Shown piece by piece: positions 35,017 to 43,492 of a stretch of DNA of 64,000 bases. This DNA comes from Chryseobacterium limigenitum (GTDB taxonomy: Bacteria; Bacteroidota; Bacteroidia; Flavobacteriales; Weeksellaceae). The notes under the pieces are model-generated. The model made no database searches. It saw only the letters and a list, made by a program, of their open reading frames with translations, and was not told the DNA's origin. The translations under genes were made by a program, and so were the position numbers. Numbering within the stretch: the first letter of the stretch is position 1; each line of letters begins with the position of its first letter. Where the stretch lies: positions 1 through 64,000 of the forward strand of contig NZ_FPKW01000012.1 of NCBI RefSeq assembly GCF_900114875.1, given 5' to 3'.

Positions 35017-35610
35017 TTAGAATTGTGATGGGAAGACTCCTTGCAGAGAAATAATACATTTCAAAGTCAGGAATGGTGGCCTGTTTTCGTGTGCTTGATT
35101 TCCCCCTGCCGGATTTACCATAGTAGACTTCATGGTTGTATTGGCTGTAGCATCAGAATATTCTTTATCTAATAATTTTGTATCAGCAGGAAGTGTATTG
35201 GTTGGAGTATTTTGGTTTCCTTCAGCCGTTACAGCGTTCACAGTGTGTGAGTGAGAAGGCATTTGTGTTACTAATAAGGTAACAGATTCTGTACCGCCGG
35301 TTTGTCCCATTGTGTAATTTGTGGGTCCTCCCGGAGCTTGGCCTTCGTGAACAAGCATTCTTCCTCTCATATCAGGTAATGCAAAAGTGGTCGTTCCGTT
35401 TCCTCCATATTGAGTACCTAAAAGAGCAAAAAGTGCCTGGTTTTGTGAAATTGGCAATAATTGTCCGTTACAAGCTGCCCAGTTTTTAGGAACAAAATTA
35501 TATGGTACGAAAGCTATCTGTCCAAGAAAAGGGTCTGATGCTTGGGCTTTTAAGGTAGGGGTAAATGCCCAGCTGATAAGCAGAGCGCATGCTAATGTAA
35601 AGTTTTTCAT
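35017..35610 (-). CDS. Exported tail-collar (phage tail fibre-like) domain protein
   Basis: 197 residues from the ATG at 35608-35610, which starts a clean signal peptide (MKNFTLACALLISWAFTPTL, then KAQ). The rest is a Tail_Collar/MdpB-like domain: FLGQIAFVPYNFVPKNWAAC, NGQLLPISQNQALFALLGTQ, YGGNGTTTFALPDMRGR and MPSHSHTVNA, ending NRPPFLTLKCIISLQG. Such domains occur in phage short-tail collars and in microcystin-related proteins; an exported copy with a signal peptide is found in Bacteroidota without known function. No other phage genes lie nearby. It precedes a T9SS cargo gene by 6 bases. Confidence 0.9.
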   Translation of the reverse strand: MKNFTLACALLISWAFTPTLKAQASDPFLGQIAFVPYNFVPKNWAACNGQLLPISQNQALFALLGTQYGGNGTTTFALPDMRGRMLVHEGQAPGGPTNYTMGQTGGTESVTLLVTQMPSHSHTVNAVTAEGNQNTPTNTLPADTKLLDKEYSDATANTTMKSTMVNPAGGNQAHENRPPFLTLKCIISLQGVFPSQF

Positions 35611-35667
35611 GATAATCAAGTTTAGTAGTGTAAAGTTAAATAATATTTTACATATTTAGATTATTAA

Positions 35668-35700
35668 AATAAAAAAACCTTTCAGGGTTAACTGAAAGGT
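35668..35700 (-). terminator. Terminator of the DUF4407 gene
   Basis: ACCTTTCAG (35677-35685) and CTGAAAGGT (35692-35700) form a perfect stem; the preceding A run gives a T run on the minus strand. Confidence 0.8.
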
Positions 35701-35723
35701 GATATTGTGTTAAGATAATTGAT

Positions 35724-36794
35724 TTATTGATGCAAGTTATCTTTAAAGTCTTCTATCCTGAAATCGGTGAGTGCGTTTCCTTTTTCGATTTTTTCTTTGG
35801 AATACAACCGGAAGTCATTTTCAGTTTTTTCCAGAAGATGATCGTAAGGGCCAACGGCTGAAATTAACTTTACTAATACAGGCGAAATTTCAAGACATAT
35901 AAAAAGTCCCATAATAAAAGTAGCAGCCAATCCAATAATAGCGGAATTTTTCCCTAATTCATCCAACGCCTGCAATCTTGCAGCAAATCCGTTGAATTTA
36001 TCTTCAAAAGTTTCTGTAGATTTTCTTTCAGTTTCAAGATTGGTATAAACTTTTGAAATTTCTTTATCAAGATAATCGAGTCTTGGAGCAATTTGTTTTT
36101 GATAGTTTTCCAAATCCTGTCTGCGCTGTTCTTTAAGCTCTTGTTTTCGTTTTGCATTCGGTCCGAAACCTTCTTTTCCGCTTGTTAAGCCAGATTGTTT
36201 TCCTAAAATCTCTTTTTCTAATTCTACAGCAGCAGAATCATATGATTTTTGATATTGAACAACCTTTTCCGAGATTTGTTTCTTTTCCGTTTCGAAAGGG
36301 TCGCTTTGTTGAAGAATTCTTCCGTTCATTTCGCCTTGAAGCTGTTTTTTATTTCTCTGAATAATGGTATTCAATTGTTTATTAACCTCTTTTTCGAAAA
36401 TTTTAAGCTCTAAAGGTTTAGAAATAATAATTCCCAGAAAAGTTGCTAATATTAGACGTGGAATTGCCATTAAGATCTGATTCCACCATGTTCCTGTTTT
36501 TTTGATTGATGAAACAATGTAACGGTCAAGATTGAAGATCATCAGTCCCCACAAAATTCCGAAACCGACGGATGCCCAAATATTATCAAATACCGTGAAC
36601 ATTGCATAACCCGCCGAAAGTGTAGCGAAAACAGCAGTGAAAAGTACGATACCTCCGATGCCTGCAAACTTGTTCCATTCACTCGGTGTTTTTCTTAGAA
36701 TATGGATGTTTCCTCCGGAGCAAACCATCAGAAATTTCTGGAACCAATTGATCTTATGATTCACCTGATTTATAGTTTGTTGATTATTTTTCAT
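35724..36794 (-). CDS. DUF4407 membrane protein
   Basis: 356 residues from the ATG at 36792-36794; the frame opens earlier but the -7 box at 36810 lies inside that extension. Four membrane segments are visible: GIGGIVLFTAVFATLSAGYA, IWASVGFGILWGLMIFNL, ILMAIPRLILATFLGIIIS, and, after a long charged coiled-coil region (about 150-300), IGLAATFIMGLFICLEISPV. This is the DUF4407 layout. The function of the family is unknown. Monocistronic with its own promoter and terminator. Confidence 0.88.
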   Translation of the reverse strand: MKNNQQTINQVNHKINWFQKFLMVCSGGNIHILRKTPSEWNKFAGIGGIVLFTAVFATLSAGYAMFTVFDNIWASVGFGILWGLMIFNLDRYIVSSIKKTGTWWNQILMAIPRLILATFLGIIISKPLELKIFEKEVNKQLNTIIQRNKKQLQGEMNGRILQQSDPFETEKKQISEKVVQYQKSYDSAAVELEKEILGKQSGLTSGKEGFGPNAKRKQELKEQRRQDLENYQKQIAPRLDYLDKEISKVYTNLETERKSTETFEDKFNGFAARLQALDELGKNSAIIGLAATFIMGLFICLEISPVLVKLISAVGPYDHLLEKTENDFRLYSKEKIEKGNALTDFRIEDFKDNLHQ

Positions 36795-36809
36795 TATTGA
36801 AAATTTATA

Positions 36810-36836
36810 CAAAAGTAATACTAAAAATCGTACCAA
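36810..36836 (-). promoter_or_regulatory. Predicted promoter of the DUF4407 gene
   Basis: CAAAAGTA (36810-36817) is TACTTTTG on the minus strand, an exact -7 box 15 bases before the ATG. A TTG on the minus strand (36834-36836) lies 16 bases further upstream. Confidence 0.6.
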
Positions 36837-36961
36837 TGTTAAAGATAGTATTATGTTTTACCAAGTAAGTCGTTTTTGAAATTTAATTAATTGATAATCA
36901 ATTTTTTATATTTTTTTATTCCAAGTAGTGTGAATTTTATATAGTTTTTATGATTTTAAAA

Positions 36962-36992
36962 TTTGCATTTTGATAAAAAAATAATAAGTTTG
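36962..36992 (+). promoter_or_regulatory. Predicted promoter of the second M43 metalloprotease gene
   Basis: TTTG (36962-36965), 19 bases, TAAGTTTG (36985-36992): both Bacteroidota promoter elements at the consensus spacing, 29 bases before the ATG at 37022. Confidence 0.7.
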
Positions 36993-37021
36993 TAGCGAAT
37001 AACATAATAAAAAGTATATAA

Positions 37022-38923
37022 ATGAAGAGAATTACGATCTTTTGTGCATTAATGATTTTTTTTAATGCATTTTCCCAAGACCAACATAAATTTTGTGGTT
37101 TTGACGAAGTAATGAGAAAAATGGACAGCAAATATCCAGATTTAAAGAAAAAAAGAGAGGAAACAGAAGCCAGATTAAGTAGTCTGGATAAGCGATCTTA
37201 TTTAAATAAATATGGCGCAACAACTTCTTGGAATGGTTTATACACTGGACAGGTCTATGAAATTCCTGTAGTGGTACACGTGATTGAATCTCAGGCTAGT
37301 GCAAACGCCAATTTAGCTTTAACAGACCAGGAAATCATAGATTGGATCGACAGAGCAAACAGGATGTATGCTACAACTTTCGGAAATGGGTTTTATGCTG
37401 AGGGTACTGGTCCAACAGGCGGTTCAGTAATACCTTTTAAACTTGTATTGGCTAAAAGGTCTCCAAGCTGTACTCCTACAACTGGGATTATAAGATATAA
37501 CGGCAGTACACTTACATCTTACGATACTTATGGTGTAAAAATGCAGAGTAATAACGGAGTAGCTGATTATGATATTAAAAGTCAATTGGCACCACATTGG
37601 CCAGAAACATCTTATTTTAATATTTATGTAGTGACCGGTTTCGACGGACAGCAACAATTATCTTACGGATTAATGGGGTACGCCATGTTCCCGGATAGTT
37701 ATGATTATAGCTATGAAAGTTTTATGAAGGTTGCTACAATTAAAAATACAAATGATACAACACTTACGCACGAGTTGGGGCATGCATTTGGTCTTTATCA
37801 TACTTTTCAGGGAGTTAATTATACGAGCCAGACTACTTGCCCGGTAAATAATAACTGTGCAACAGACGGAGACAGAGTTTGTGATACATCACCATCAAGA
37901 AGTATGTACGGGGTAACTGTTCCTAATAATACGGCAACAGACCCTTGTACAGGTGTAAATTATGACGGGACACAGTATAATGTAATGAATTATACGAACT
38001 CTAACCGTAAATTCACAGACGGGCAAAGAGACAGAGCGATAATGTTAATGATGGAATACAGAAAGAGTTTACTGAATTCTACAGCAGGGAAAGACCCTTC
38101 AATTGTTATTCCTACTACAGTTTCTGTTTTGGCAGCACAATGTAACCCGGCAGGAACAGCTCACCCAACAAATAATAATTTTGCTATAGGGCCTTATAGA
38201 GTTAATTTCGGATCAATTAGTAGTACGACAAACGGATATGATTCTGATGAGGTTGCACCAATCTATTATGCTGATTATTCCACGGCAACTTGTATAAGAC
38301 CGGCATATTACACAGATATCAACTCAAATTCTAGTACTCCACTGAAAGTAACTTATCTGAACGGATTTAATCAGGCAGATAAATTCAGAACAAAGGTTTG
38401 GATCGATTATAACAACAACGGTACTTTCGAAGATGCTGAATTGGTTGTGAATAATACTTCGGCAACAAATTTAGCATCAGGATCTTCAATAACGCTTACC
38501 AATAATATTACTCCACCTGCTTCTGCTGTGAAAAATATATATTTAAGGATGAGAGTTGCGGTAGATGCTGCAACATTTGCTTCAGCAGCCCTTCCTGATT
38601 TTACGGCTTGTTCGCAATTGCAATATGGCCAGATGGAAGATTATGCAGTGAAAATTTTAGACGTATTAGGCACTTCTGAGGTTAAAGACAATTCAGATGC
38701 TAAAATTGTATATTCTAAAGGAGAAAACAAACTTACATTGGTAGGAAGTAGAAACAACATATTTGGAGATTATCAGATCTATGACCTTAGTGGAAAACTG
38801 ATCCAAAAAGGAAATTCTAAAACAAATGAAGTTCAAATCAATCAAGAGTTGGTAAAAGGAGCTTACATCATTAATTATTCAGATAAAGATAAAAAAGGAT
38901 CTAAGAAATTCTTAAATAACTAA
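37022..38923 (+). CDS. Secreted zinc metalloprotease (M43-like) with GEVED and T9SS type A-like domains
   Basis: 633 residues, signal peptide (FFNAFSQ). The protein parallels the one at 32280: FCGFDEVM near the mature N-terminus (WCGFDQTI there), IPVVVHVIE, LAPHWPETSYFNIYVV, zinc motif HELGHAFGLYH (residues 250-260), MNYTNSNRKFTDGQRDRA, a GEVED-like domain (WIDYNNNGTFEDAELV to YGQMEDYAVKI) and a short C-terminal sorting-like domain. The C-terminal domain is less typical of type A, with YDLSGKLIQKG and VKGAYIINYSDK as its landmarks. A surface or secreted protease is expected. Confidence 0.9.
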   Translation: MKRITIFCALMIFFNAFSQDQHKFCGFDEVMRKMDSKYPDLKKKREETEARLSSLDKRSYLNKYGATTSWNGLYTGQVYEIPVVVHVIESQASANANLALTDQEIIDWIDRANRMYATTFGNGFYAEGTGPTGGSVIPFKLVLAKRSPSCTPTTGIIRYNGSTLTSYDTYGVKMQSNNGVADYDIKSQLAPHWPETSYFNIYVVTGFDGQQQLSYGLMGYAMFPDSYDYSYESFMKVATIKNTNDTTLTHELGHAFGLYHTFQGVNYTSQTTCPVNNNCATDGDRVCDTSPSRSMYGVTVPNNTATDPCTGVNYDGTQYNVMNYTNSNRKFTDGQRDRAIMLMMEYRKSLLNSTAGKDPSIVIPTTVSVLAAQCNPAGTAHPTNNNFAIGPYRVNFGSISSTTNGYDSDEVAPIYYADYSTATCIRPAYYTDINSNSSTPLKVTYLNGFNQADKFRTKVWIDYNNNGTFEDAELVVNNTSATNLASGSSITLTNNITPPASAVKNIYLRMRVAVDAATFASAALPDFTACSQLQYGQMEDYAVKILDVLGTSEVKDNSDAKIVYSKGENKLTLVGSRNNIFGDYQIYDLSGKLIQKGNSKTNEVQINQELVKGAYIINYSDKDKKGSKKFLNN

Positions 38924-38930
38924 ATTTACC

Positions 38931-38966
38931 AGAAGCCTTTTTTAATTAAAGGGCTTCTTTTTTATA
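38931..38966 (+). terminator. Terminator of the second M43 protease gene
   Basis: AGAAGCC (38931-38937) and GGCTTCT (38952-38958) pair over seven bases and are followed by Ts. Confidence 0.7.
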
Positions 38967-38976
38967 ATCATATGAC

Positions 38977-39444
38977 ATGGAGAAAATTATAAGTATTTTA
39001 TTGCTGTGCTTATTGATAACTAACTGTCAGTCCCAACAGAAAAAAAAAGAAGTCAAGAATAAGCCTACAATATCCGTAAAAAGTGACGCAGAATATTTTT
39101 TAGGAACATGGAAATTTGTAGAAAAAAATTATCTTGATGGAACTGAAAAAAAGATCTATTCACTTCATGAATGCATGAAAAAATACAATCTCGTTTTCGA
39201 AAAGGAAAATGGAAATATGTTTTTAACTAAAAATTATGCTACAGGAAAAGACTGTAATATAAAAAGTTCTTCAGGCAAAATTGCAGTTACGATAAATCAG
39301 AGTTCTTTTTCTTATTGGGATGCAGATTTAAAGAAACTCGATCAATATAAAATACTGTCTAAAGATAAATTTTCAATTGTATATAGTGATATTCTTGATG
39401 GTAAAGTAAGAGATATTGAAGATGTTTATGAAAAGCAAAAGTGA
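38977..39444 (+). CDS. Small lipoprotein of unknown function
   Basis: 155 residues with lipoprotein signal LCLLITNC (Cys17). The body begins AEYFLGTWKFVEKNYLDG, a pattern often seen in lipocalin-like beta-barrel lipoproteins, then runs as mixed beta strands with a single pair of cysteines (HECMKK, KDCNIK). It stands alone between a terminator and the next lipoprotein gene. Function unknown. Confidence 0.75.
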   Translation: MEKIISILLLCLLITNCQSQQKKKEVKNKPTISVKSDAEYFLGTWKFVEKNYLDGTEKKIYSLHECMKKYNLVFEKENGNMFLTKNYATGKDCNIKSSSGKIAVTINQSSFSYWDADLKKLDQYKILSKDKFSIVYSDILDGKVRDIEDVYEKQK

Positions 39445-39529
39445 TCTTTAAATTGATGATATACAGGTGCTTGGTTGTTTAATTTAAATAATCATATCTT
39501 TAAGTATCAAATCACCAAAATCTTTAATT

Positions 39530-39937
39530 ATGAAAAATTTAATCGTACTTTCATTAAGTTCACTTCTATTACTAATTTCGTGTAATAAAGAGAAAACAAT
39601 TGATGATGAACTAAAAGAAGCTGCAGTCAATATGAATAAACTCACTCCGCAAATTCTAAATGATGGAATAAGGCTTGACAGTGTTTCCGCAGAACCGAAT
39701 AAAGTTTTTAAATATAATTATACATTGATACAGGATGTAAAAGAAAATGTAACGGAAGAAGAGATCAATACTTTTAAAAAAGAAGCAAAAGAAGGCGCTG
39801 TAAATGCGATCAAGACTTCTGCTGATATGCAGGAATTTAGAGATAATGACGTTACATTGAAATATGTTTACTATGACAAAAACGGAAAACCAACAGCCGA
39901 TTTTTCTGTTACCTCTGAAGAATATAAAAAGAAATAA
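39530..39937 (+). CDS. Small lipoprotein of unknown function
   Basis: 135 residues with lipoprotein signal LLLISC (Cys18). The mature part is acidic and lysine-rich with one long helix (EEEINTFKKEAKEGAVNAIK) flanked by strands (VFKYNYTLIQ, VTLKYVYYDKNGKP). It resembles small periplasmic or outer-membrane lipoproteins of Weeksellaceae; no domain is recognised. The hairpin behind it overlaps the end of ruvC. Confidence 0.75.
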   Translation: MKNLIVLSLSSLLLLISCNKEKTIDDELKEAAVNMNKLTPQILNDGIRLDSVSAEPNKVFKYNYTLIQDVKENVTEEEINTFKKEAKEGAVNAIKTSADMQEFRDNDVTLKYVYYDKNGKPTADFSVTSEEYKKK

Positions 39938-39958
39938 TTTAAACCATAAATAATTAAA

Positions 39959-39994
39959 AAAATCCGGATGCTTATTTCAGGCGATCCGGATTTT
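39959..39994 (+). terminator. Terminator reaching into the 3' end of ruvC
   Basis: AAAATCCGGAT (39959-39969) pairs with ATCCGGATTTT (39984-39994), followed by GTTTTA. The right arm lies inside the last codons of ruvC, so the shared 35 bases serve as coding sequence on one strand and as terminator on the other. Confidence 0.65.
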
Positions 39995-40526
39995 GTTTTA
40001 AAAAGCTGTCCCAACCCGTATAGGATTTGTCACTGCTTATGGTTCCTGAATTAAAGTGATGACAGACGGCAACCGCCAGTCCATCGGATGCATCCAGATA
40101 TTTTGTGGGAAATTCTTTTAGTTTTAATAAACTTTGAAGCATCCCTGCAACTTGTTCTTTGCTGGCATTTCCGTTTCCTGTGATGGCCATTTTTATCTTT
40201 TTTGGTGAATATTCTGTGATAGGAATATTTCTGTAAAGGCTTGCCGCCATTGCTACACCTTGCGCACGACCTAATTTAAGCATACTCTGAACGTTTTTTC
40301 CAAAGAACGGAGCTTCAAGAGCCACTTCATCAGGGTGATATTCATCGATTAATGCTAAAGTTTTATCAAAGATATATTTAAGCTTAGTTTCGTGGTTCGG
40401 ATATTTTTTTAATATCAATTCATGAATCGAAACCATCTCCATATTACCTTTCTTAACGGAAATAATACCGAAACCCATAATAGCGGTTCCTGGGTCTATT
40501 CCTAAAATTATTTTTTCTGAAATCAT
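39972..40526 (-). CDS. ruvC: Crossover junction endodeoxyribonuclease RuvC
   Basis: 184 residues from the ATG at 40524-40526; a GTG one codon earlier is less likely. The active-site acids are all visible: GIDPGTAIMGFG (Asp11), VALEAPFFGKN (Glu71), and YLDASDGLAVAVCHH (Asp145, Asp148). It resolves Holliday junctions with RuvAB. A -7 box at 40532-40539 lies only 5 bases before the ATG, so the mRNA may lack a leader. Converges with the small lipoprotein gene, sharing a hairpin. Confidence 0.95.
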   Translation of the reverse strand: MISEKIILGIDPGTAIMGFGIISVKKGNMEMVSIHELILKKYPNHETKLKYIFDKTLALIDEYHPDEVALEAPFFGKNVQSMLKLGRAQGVAMAASLYRNIPITEYSPKKIKMAITGNGNASKEQVAGMLQSLLKLKEFPTKYLDASDGLAVAVCHHFNSGTISSDKSYTGWDSFLKQNPDRLK

Positions 40527-40531
40527 CACGT

Positions 40532-40539
40532 CAAAGATA
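40532..40539 (-). promoter_or_regulatory. Predicted -7 box of ruvC
   Basis: CAAAGATA on the + strand is TATCTTTG on the minus strand, exact consensus, with only 5 bases between it and the ruvC start codon. Confidence 0.55.
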
Positions 40540-40628
40540 TGACTTTCATTAGTTCTTAACGATGAAAAAATTTAATTGAAATATTAAAATTTTACCAAAA
40601 ACTTCTTAACTTAAACAAAAAAATAACT

Positions 40629-41120
40629 ATGAAAAACTCATTGATCTTTTTTATGTTCCCGGTCTTTCTGTTTTGTAATTTTTTGCAGATGAAAGACTTA
40701 CAGGGGAATAGTCGTGTTAGAAATGATAAGTTACTGGAAGCAAAAGACCAAATTGTTTATCTGTTTTTTAAAGTTGAAAAAAATAATTCAGGAGTCGAAA
40801 AGATAGTTTTGGAAGACAAAAAAATCATGGAAGGAAGACTAAAGTCAAAACCTTCTTTTGATAGAAATTCTGCTAAAACAGGAGATTTTATTATCTCGTT
40901 AAATGATGCAAACGGGAAAGAAATTGTAAAACAAATCGTAGGAGATCCTTTAAATCCTGAATTAGAAAGATTTGATGAAGAAGGAATGAGCAGAAATAAA
41001 GTTTCTCTTCAAAATGCAGAATTCAGCGTAAGATATTCTCATTCCGAAGAAATAAAAGTTGTGAGAGTTGAGAAAGTAACAACCGACGGAAGTCAATTAT
41101 TATTCACCCAAAAACTATAA
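40629..41120 (+). CDS. Exported protein of unknown function beside the M64 peptidase
   Basis: 163 residues, with a hydrophobic signal segment (LIFFMFPVFLFCNFLQ). The mature part is beta-rich and charged (KVEKNNSGVEKIVLEDKKIM, GDFIISLNDANGKEIVKQIV, VSLQNAEFSVRYSHSEEIKV). The stop lies 2 bases before the start of the M64-type peptidase, so it is translated with it. One possibility is that it is a separated form of the N-terminal domain found in some M64 peptidases; this is inferred from position only. Confidence 0.72.
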   Translation: MKNSLIFFMFPVFLFCNFLQMKDLQGNSRVRNDKLLEAKDQIVYLFFKVEKNNSGVEKIVLEDKKIMEGRLKSKPSFDRNSAKTGDFIISLNDANGKEIVKQIVGDPLNPELERFDEEGMSRNKVSLQNAEFSVRYSHSEEIKVVRVEKVTTDGSQLLFTQKL

Positions 41121-41122
41121 TC

Positions 41123-42484
41123 ATGAAAAAAGCTTTACTTTTCCTGTTTGTCAGCACATTTTGCTTTTCTCAGGTCTTCGATGTAGTTCCGCTTTTGCAG
41201 AGCGGATCAAATGATAAAAGAATCAATATTGCAGTTTTAGGGGACGGATTTACGGCTGCCCAACAGACCAATTTTGTTTCTTCGGCACAATCTACAATCA
41301 ATTATCTTTTCACGAAAAGTCCTTACTCAGAATATAAAAATTATTTTAATGCTTACGGTATAAAAGTAATTTCTGCAGAAACAGGAGTAAAACATCCCGG
41401 GACTGCTACAGATGTTACAGAGCCTGTAATTCCTGTTTCTAATCCGAATAATTATCTTGGTTCTTCGTTTGATTTTGGTGTTCACCGATGTATTTACAGT
41501 AATTCTACCAATAAAGTAGCGCAGGTTTTGGCAGCCAATCTTCCGGATTATGATATCACTTACGTTCTGGGTAATTCTACAGAATATGGTGGCTGTGGCG
41601 GAACATATGCCTTTGCTTCGTTAAATGCTTCTGCTAATGAAATTGTTGTTCATGAATTAGGACATTCATTCGGAAAGCTTGCCGATGAATATTGGTTTTC
41701 TGGTACTGGAGAGTCTCCCAATAAAACGCAAAACTCAAATCCGGCAACGATAAAATGGAAAAATTGGGTAGGTGTAAATAGTGTTGGAGTTTATCCTTAC
41801 ACAGAAAGTCCGTCTTGGTTCCGTCCGCATCAAAATTGTGAGATGAGGTATCTGGACAGACAATTTTGTTCTGTTTGTAAAGAACAGATTATTGAAAGAA
41901 TCCATTCTCTGGTTTCTCCGGTTGATTCTTATACTCCAGTAAACAGCAGTTCTGTAAGTGCAAATACAAATGTAATATTTACAGTGAATGAAATTCTGCC
42001 GATTCCAAATACATTGGTCAATTCATGGACATTGAACGGAACAACTCTTGCTTCTACAAGTAATTCTTTAACTCTAACTCCGAGCCAGTTGAATAACGGA
42101 AATAATACACTGCTTTTTTCGGTGACGGATAATACAACTTTAGTAAATGTAACCGGTCACAGCACCGTTCACTTTACCAATGTAAGCTGGACACTGAATA
42201 AGTCTACTCTTGGAACATCAGAAATAAAGACTGCAGAAAGAAGATTCAGTATTTATCCTAATCCTGCAAACAGTGAATTTTATATTAAAGGAAAACAGGA
42301 TTTTTCAAAGAATATAAAAGTCTTTTTATATGATGCTTCGGGTAAATTAATTCCTGTGAAATATGAAATGAAGGATTCTTCTACCATATTTGTAGATGTT
42401 AATAACTTGATCATTGGAACTTATACCTTAAGTGTAACTCAGGATAAAGAACTAATCATCTCACAAAAAATTATCAAGGAATAA
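41123..42484 (+). CDS. M64-type (IgA peptidase-like) metallopeptidase with T9SS sorting domain
   Basis: 453 residues, signal peptide (FVSTFCFSQ). The catalytic segment INIAVLGDGFTAAQQTNF and the zinc motif HELGHSFGKLADEYWF (His177, Glu178, His181) are the M64 signature, and MRYLDRQFCSVCKEQIIERI follows. About 270-360 looks like an Ig-type domain, and FSIYPNPANSEFYIKGKQDF is the start of a T9SS type A sorting domain. A secreted endopeptidase is expected. Substrate unknown; IgA cleavage is known only for some relatives. Confidence 0.92.
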   Translation: MKKALLFLFVSTFCFSQVFDVVPLLQSGSNDKRINIAVLGDGFTAAQQTNFVSSAQSTINYLFTKSPYSEYKNYFNAYGIKVISAETGVKHPGTATDVTEPVIPVSNPNNYLGSSFDFGVHRCIYSNSTNKVAQVLAANLPDYDITYVLGNSTEYGGCGGTYAFASLNASANEIVVHELGHSFGKLADEYWFSGTGESPNKTQNSNPATIKWKNWVGVNSVGVYPYTESPSWFRPHQNCEMRYLDRQFCSVCKEQIIERIHSLVSPVDSYTPVNSSSVSANTNVIFTVNEILPIPNTLVNSWTLNGTTLASTSNSLTLTPSQLNNGNNTLLFSVTDNTTLVNVTGHSTVHFTNVSWTLNKSTLGTSEIKTAERRFSIYPNPANSEFYIKGKQDFSKNIKVFLYDASGKLIPVKYEMKDSSTIFVDVNNLIIGTYTLSVTQDKELIISQKIIKE

Positions 42485-42505
42485 TTTTGATTAAATAATA
42501 AACTG

Positions 42506-42532
42506 AATCGGCTACACGGCCGATTTTTTTTG
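42506..42532 (+). terminator. Terminator of the M64 peptidase unit
   Basis: AATCGGC (42506-42512) and GCCGATT (42519-42525) followed by eight Ts. Confidence 0.8.
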
Positions 42533-42545
42533 TTTTATAGTTGAT

Positions 42546-43064
42546 TTATCCTAGTTTTTTCTCAGCTATAGGAATCCACTTTCCGTCATGGCGGAGTAAT
42601 ATTATTTTATCAACTAAAAATTTAGTTTTATATTCTTTGTTTTTGTAAACTTCTAATGCTTTAAGATAATTCTCGAAGCTTAAATCTCTGTAACCAACAG
42701 TCATATGAGGATTGAAATTATATCTGATAAAATTAAAATGTTGTTTCACTCTGTTGTAAAGTTCAATCAGATGCTCATTACTTTCAGGTTTTATAAAAAG
42801 GACAGGGCTTTTATTTGGAAAACCGTCAAATCCATTTAAAGTAATTTCAAATGGTGAAATATTGGTGTCAATTTTTTGAAAAGCGATGTGAATATCTTCT
42901 TCTAATTCTATTTCTCTGGAAAATGGAGGAAATAAAGTAATATGAGCATCATTTTTTAATGCTTTTGAGTTGTTATAGTGTAATGCTAAATCCTGCTTAA
43001 ATATTTTTACCTCATCAATGATCTGTTGAGGCGGATAAATGGCTATGAAATAGAGCTTTTTCAT
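42546..43064 (-). CDS. 2'-5' RNA ligase family (2H phosphoesterase)
   Basis: 172 residues with two HxT/S motifs: HITLFPPF (His41, Thr43) and HMTVGYRD (His120, Thr122), which define the 2H phosphoesterase fold of LigT/ThpR-like proteins. The N-terminus KLYFIAIYPPQQIIDEV is typical. Enzymes of this fold act on 2',3'-cyclic or 2'-5' RNA bonds; the substrate here is unknown. No exact -7 box was found upstream. Confidence 0.9.
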   Translation of the reverse strand: MKKLYFIAIYPPQQIIDEVKIFKQDLALHYNNSKALKNDAHITLFPPFSREIELEEDIHIAFQKIDTNISPFEITLNGFDGFPNKSPVLFIKPESNEHLIELYNRVKQHFNFIRYNFNPHMTVGYRDLSFENYLKALEVYKNKEYKTKFLVDKIILLRHDGKWIPIAEKKLG

Positions 43065-43116
43065 GAGTCTAAATTAAGATTTAAATTATTTTTAAGTTCA
43101 ACTTTTCAAATAAATT

Positions 43117-43147
43117 TTGATACATAAGAAAATTATGCATAAGTTTG
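43117..43147 (+). promoter_or_regulatory. Predicted promoter of the PadR operon
   Basis: TTG (43117-43119), 20 bases, TAAGTTTG (43140-43147): both elements at consensus spacing. The -7 box overlaps the TTG that begins the longest frame, so the true start must lie downstream. Confidence 0.7.
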
Positions 43148-43168
43148 CTAAGTATAAAAAATGCAGCA

Positions 43169-43492
43169 TTGAAAAAAAATAGTCTTTACAAAGGAACTCT
43201 TCAGAATATCATTTTAAAACTGCTTGCAAAAGAAGTTAAGATGTATGGCTACCAAATTACCCAGTACGCAAAAGAGCTGACAAAAGGTGAATTGGAAATG
43301 ACAGAAGGCGCCCTTTATCCTATCTTACATAAGCTGGAAAGTGAAGAAATGATTATTTCAGAAATTCAAAAGATTAACGGCAGAGACCGTAAATACTATC
43401 TTTTAACCGAAAAAGGTAAAAAGCAACAGACTGTACAGGAAAACGAGATGAAAAATTATTTATGTAACCTAAACACAATTTTTAATATATGA
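43169..43492 (+). CDS. PadR-family transcriptional regulator
   Basis: 107 residues from a TTG at 43169 (MKKNSLYKGTLQNIILKLLA), the usual PadR start in Weeksellaceae as I recall. The longer frame begins inside the -7 box and is rejected. The winged-helix signature YGYQITQYAKELT...LEMTEGALYPILHKLESEEMI is clear. It overlaps the next gene by 4 bases (ATGA). By family it represses, often its own operon, and senses small molecules. The two membrane proteins behind it are the likely targets. Confidence 0.88.
   Translation: MKKNSLYKGTLQNIILKLLAKEVKMYGYQITQYAKELTKGELEMTEGALYPILHKLESEEMIISEIQKINGRDRKYYLLTEKGKKQQTVQENEMKNYLCNLNTIFNI

Noticed and set aside
35017..35610. Prophage remnant around the tail-collar gene
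   Set aside because: The protein has a signal peptide and the neighbours are a T9SS cargo and DUF4407; no other phage gene is present.
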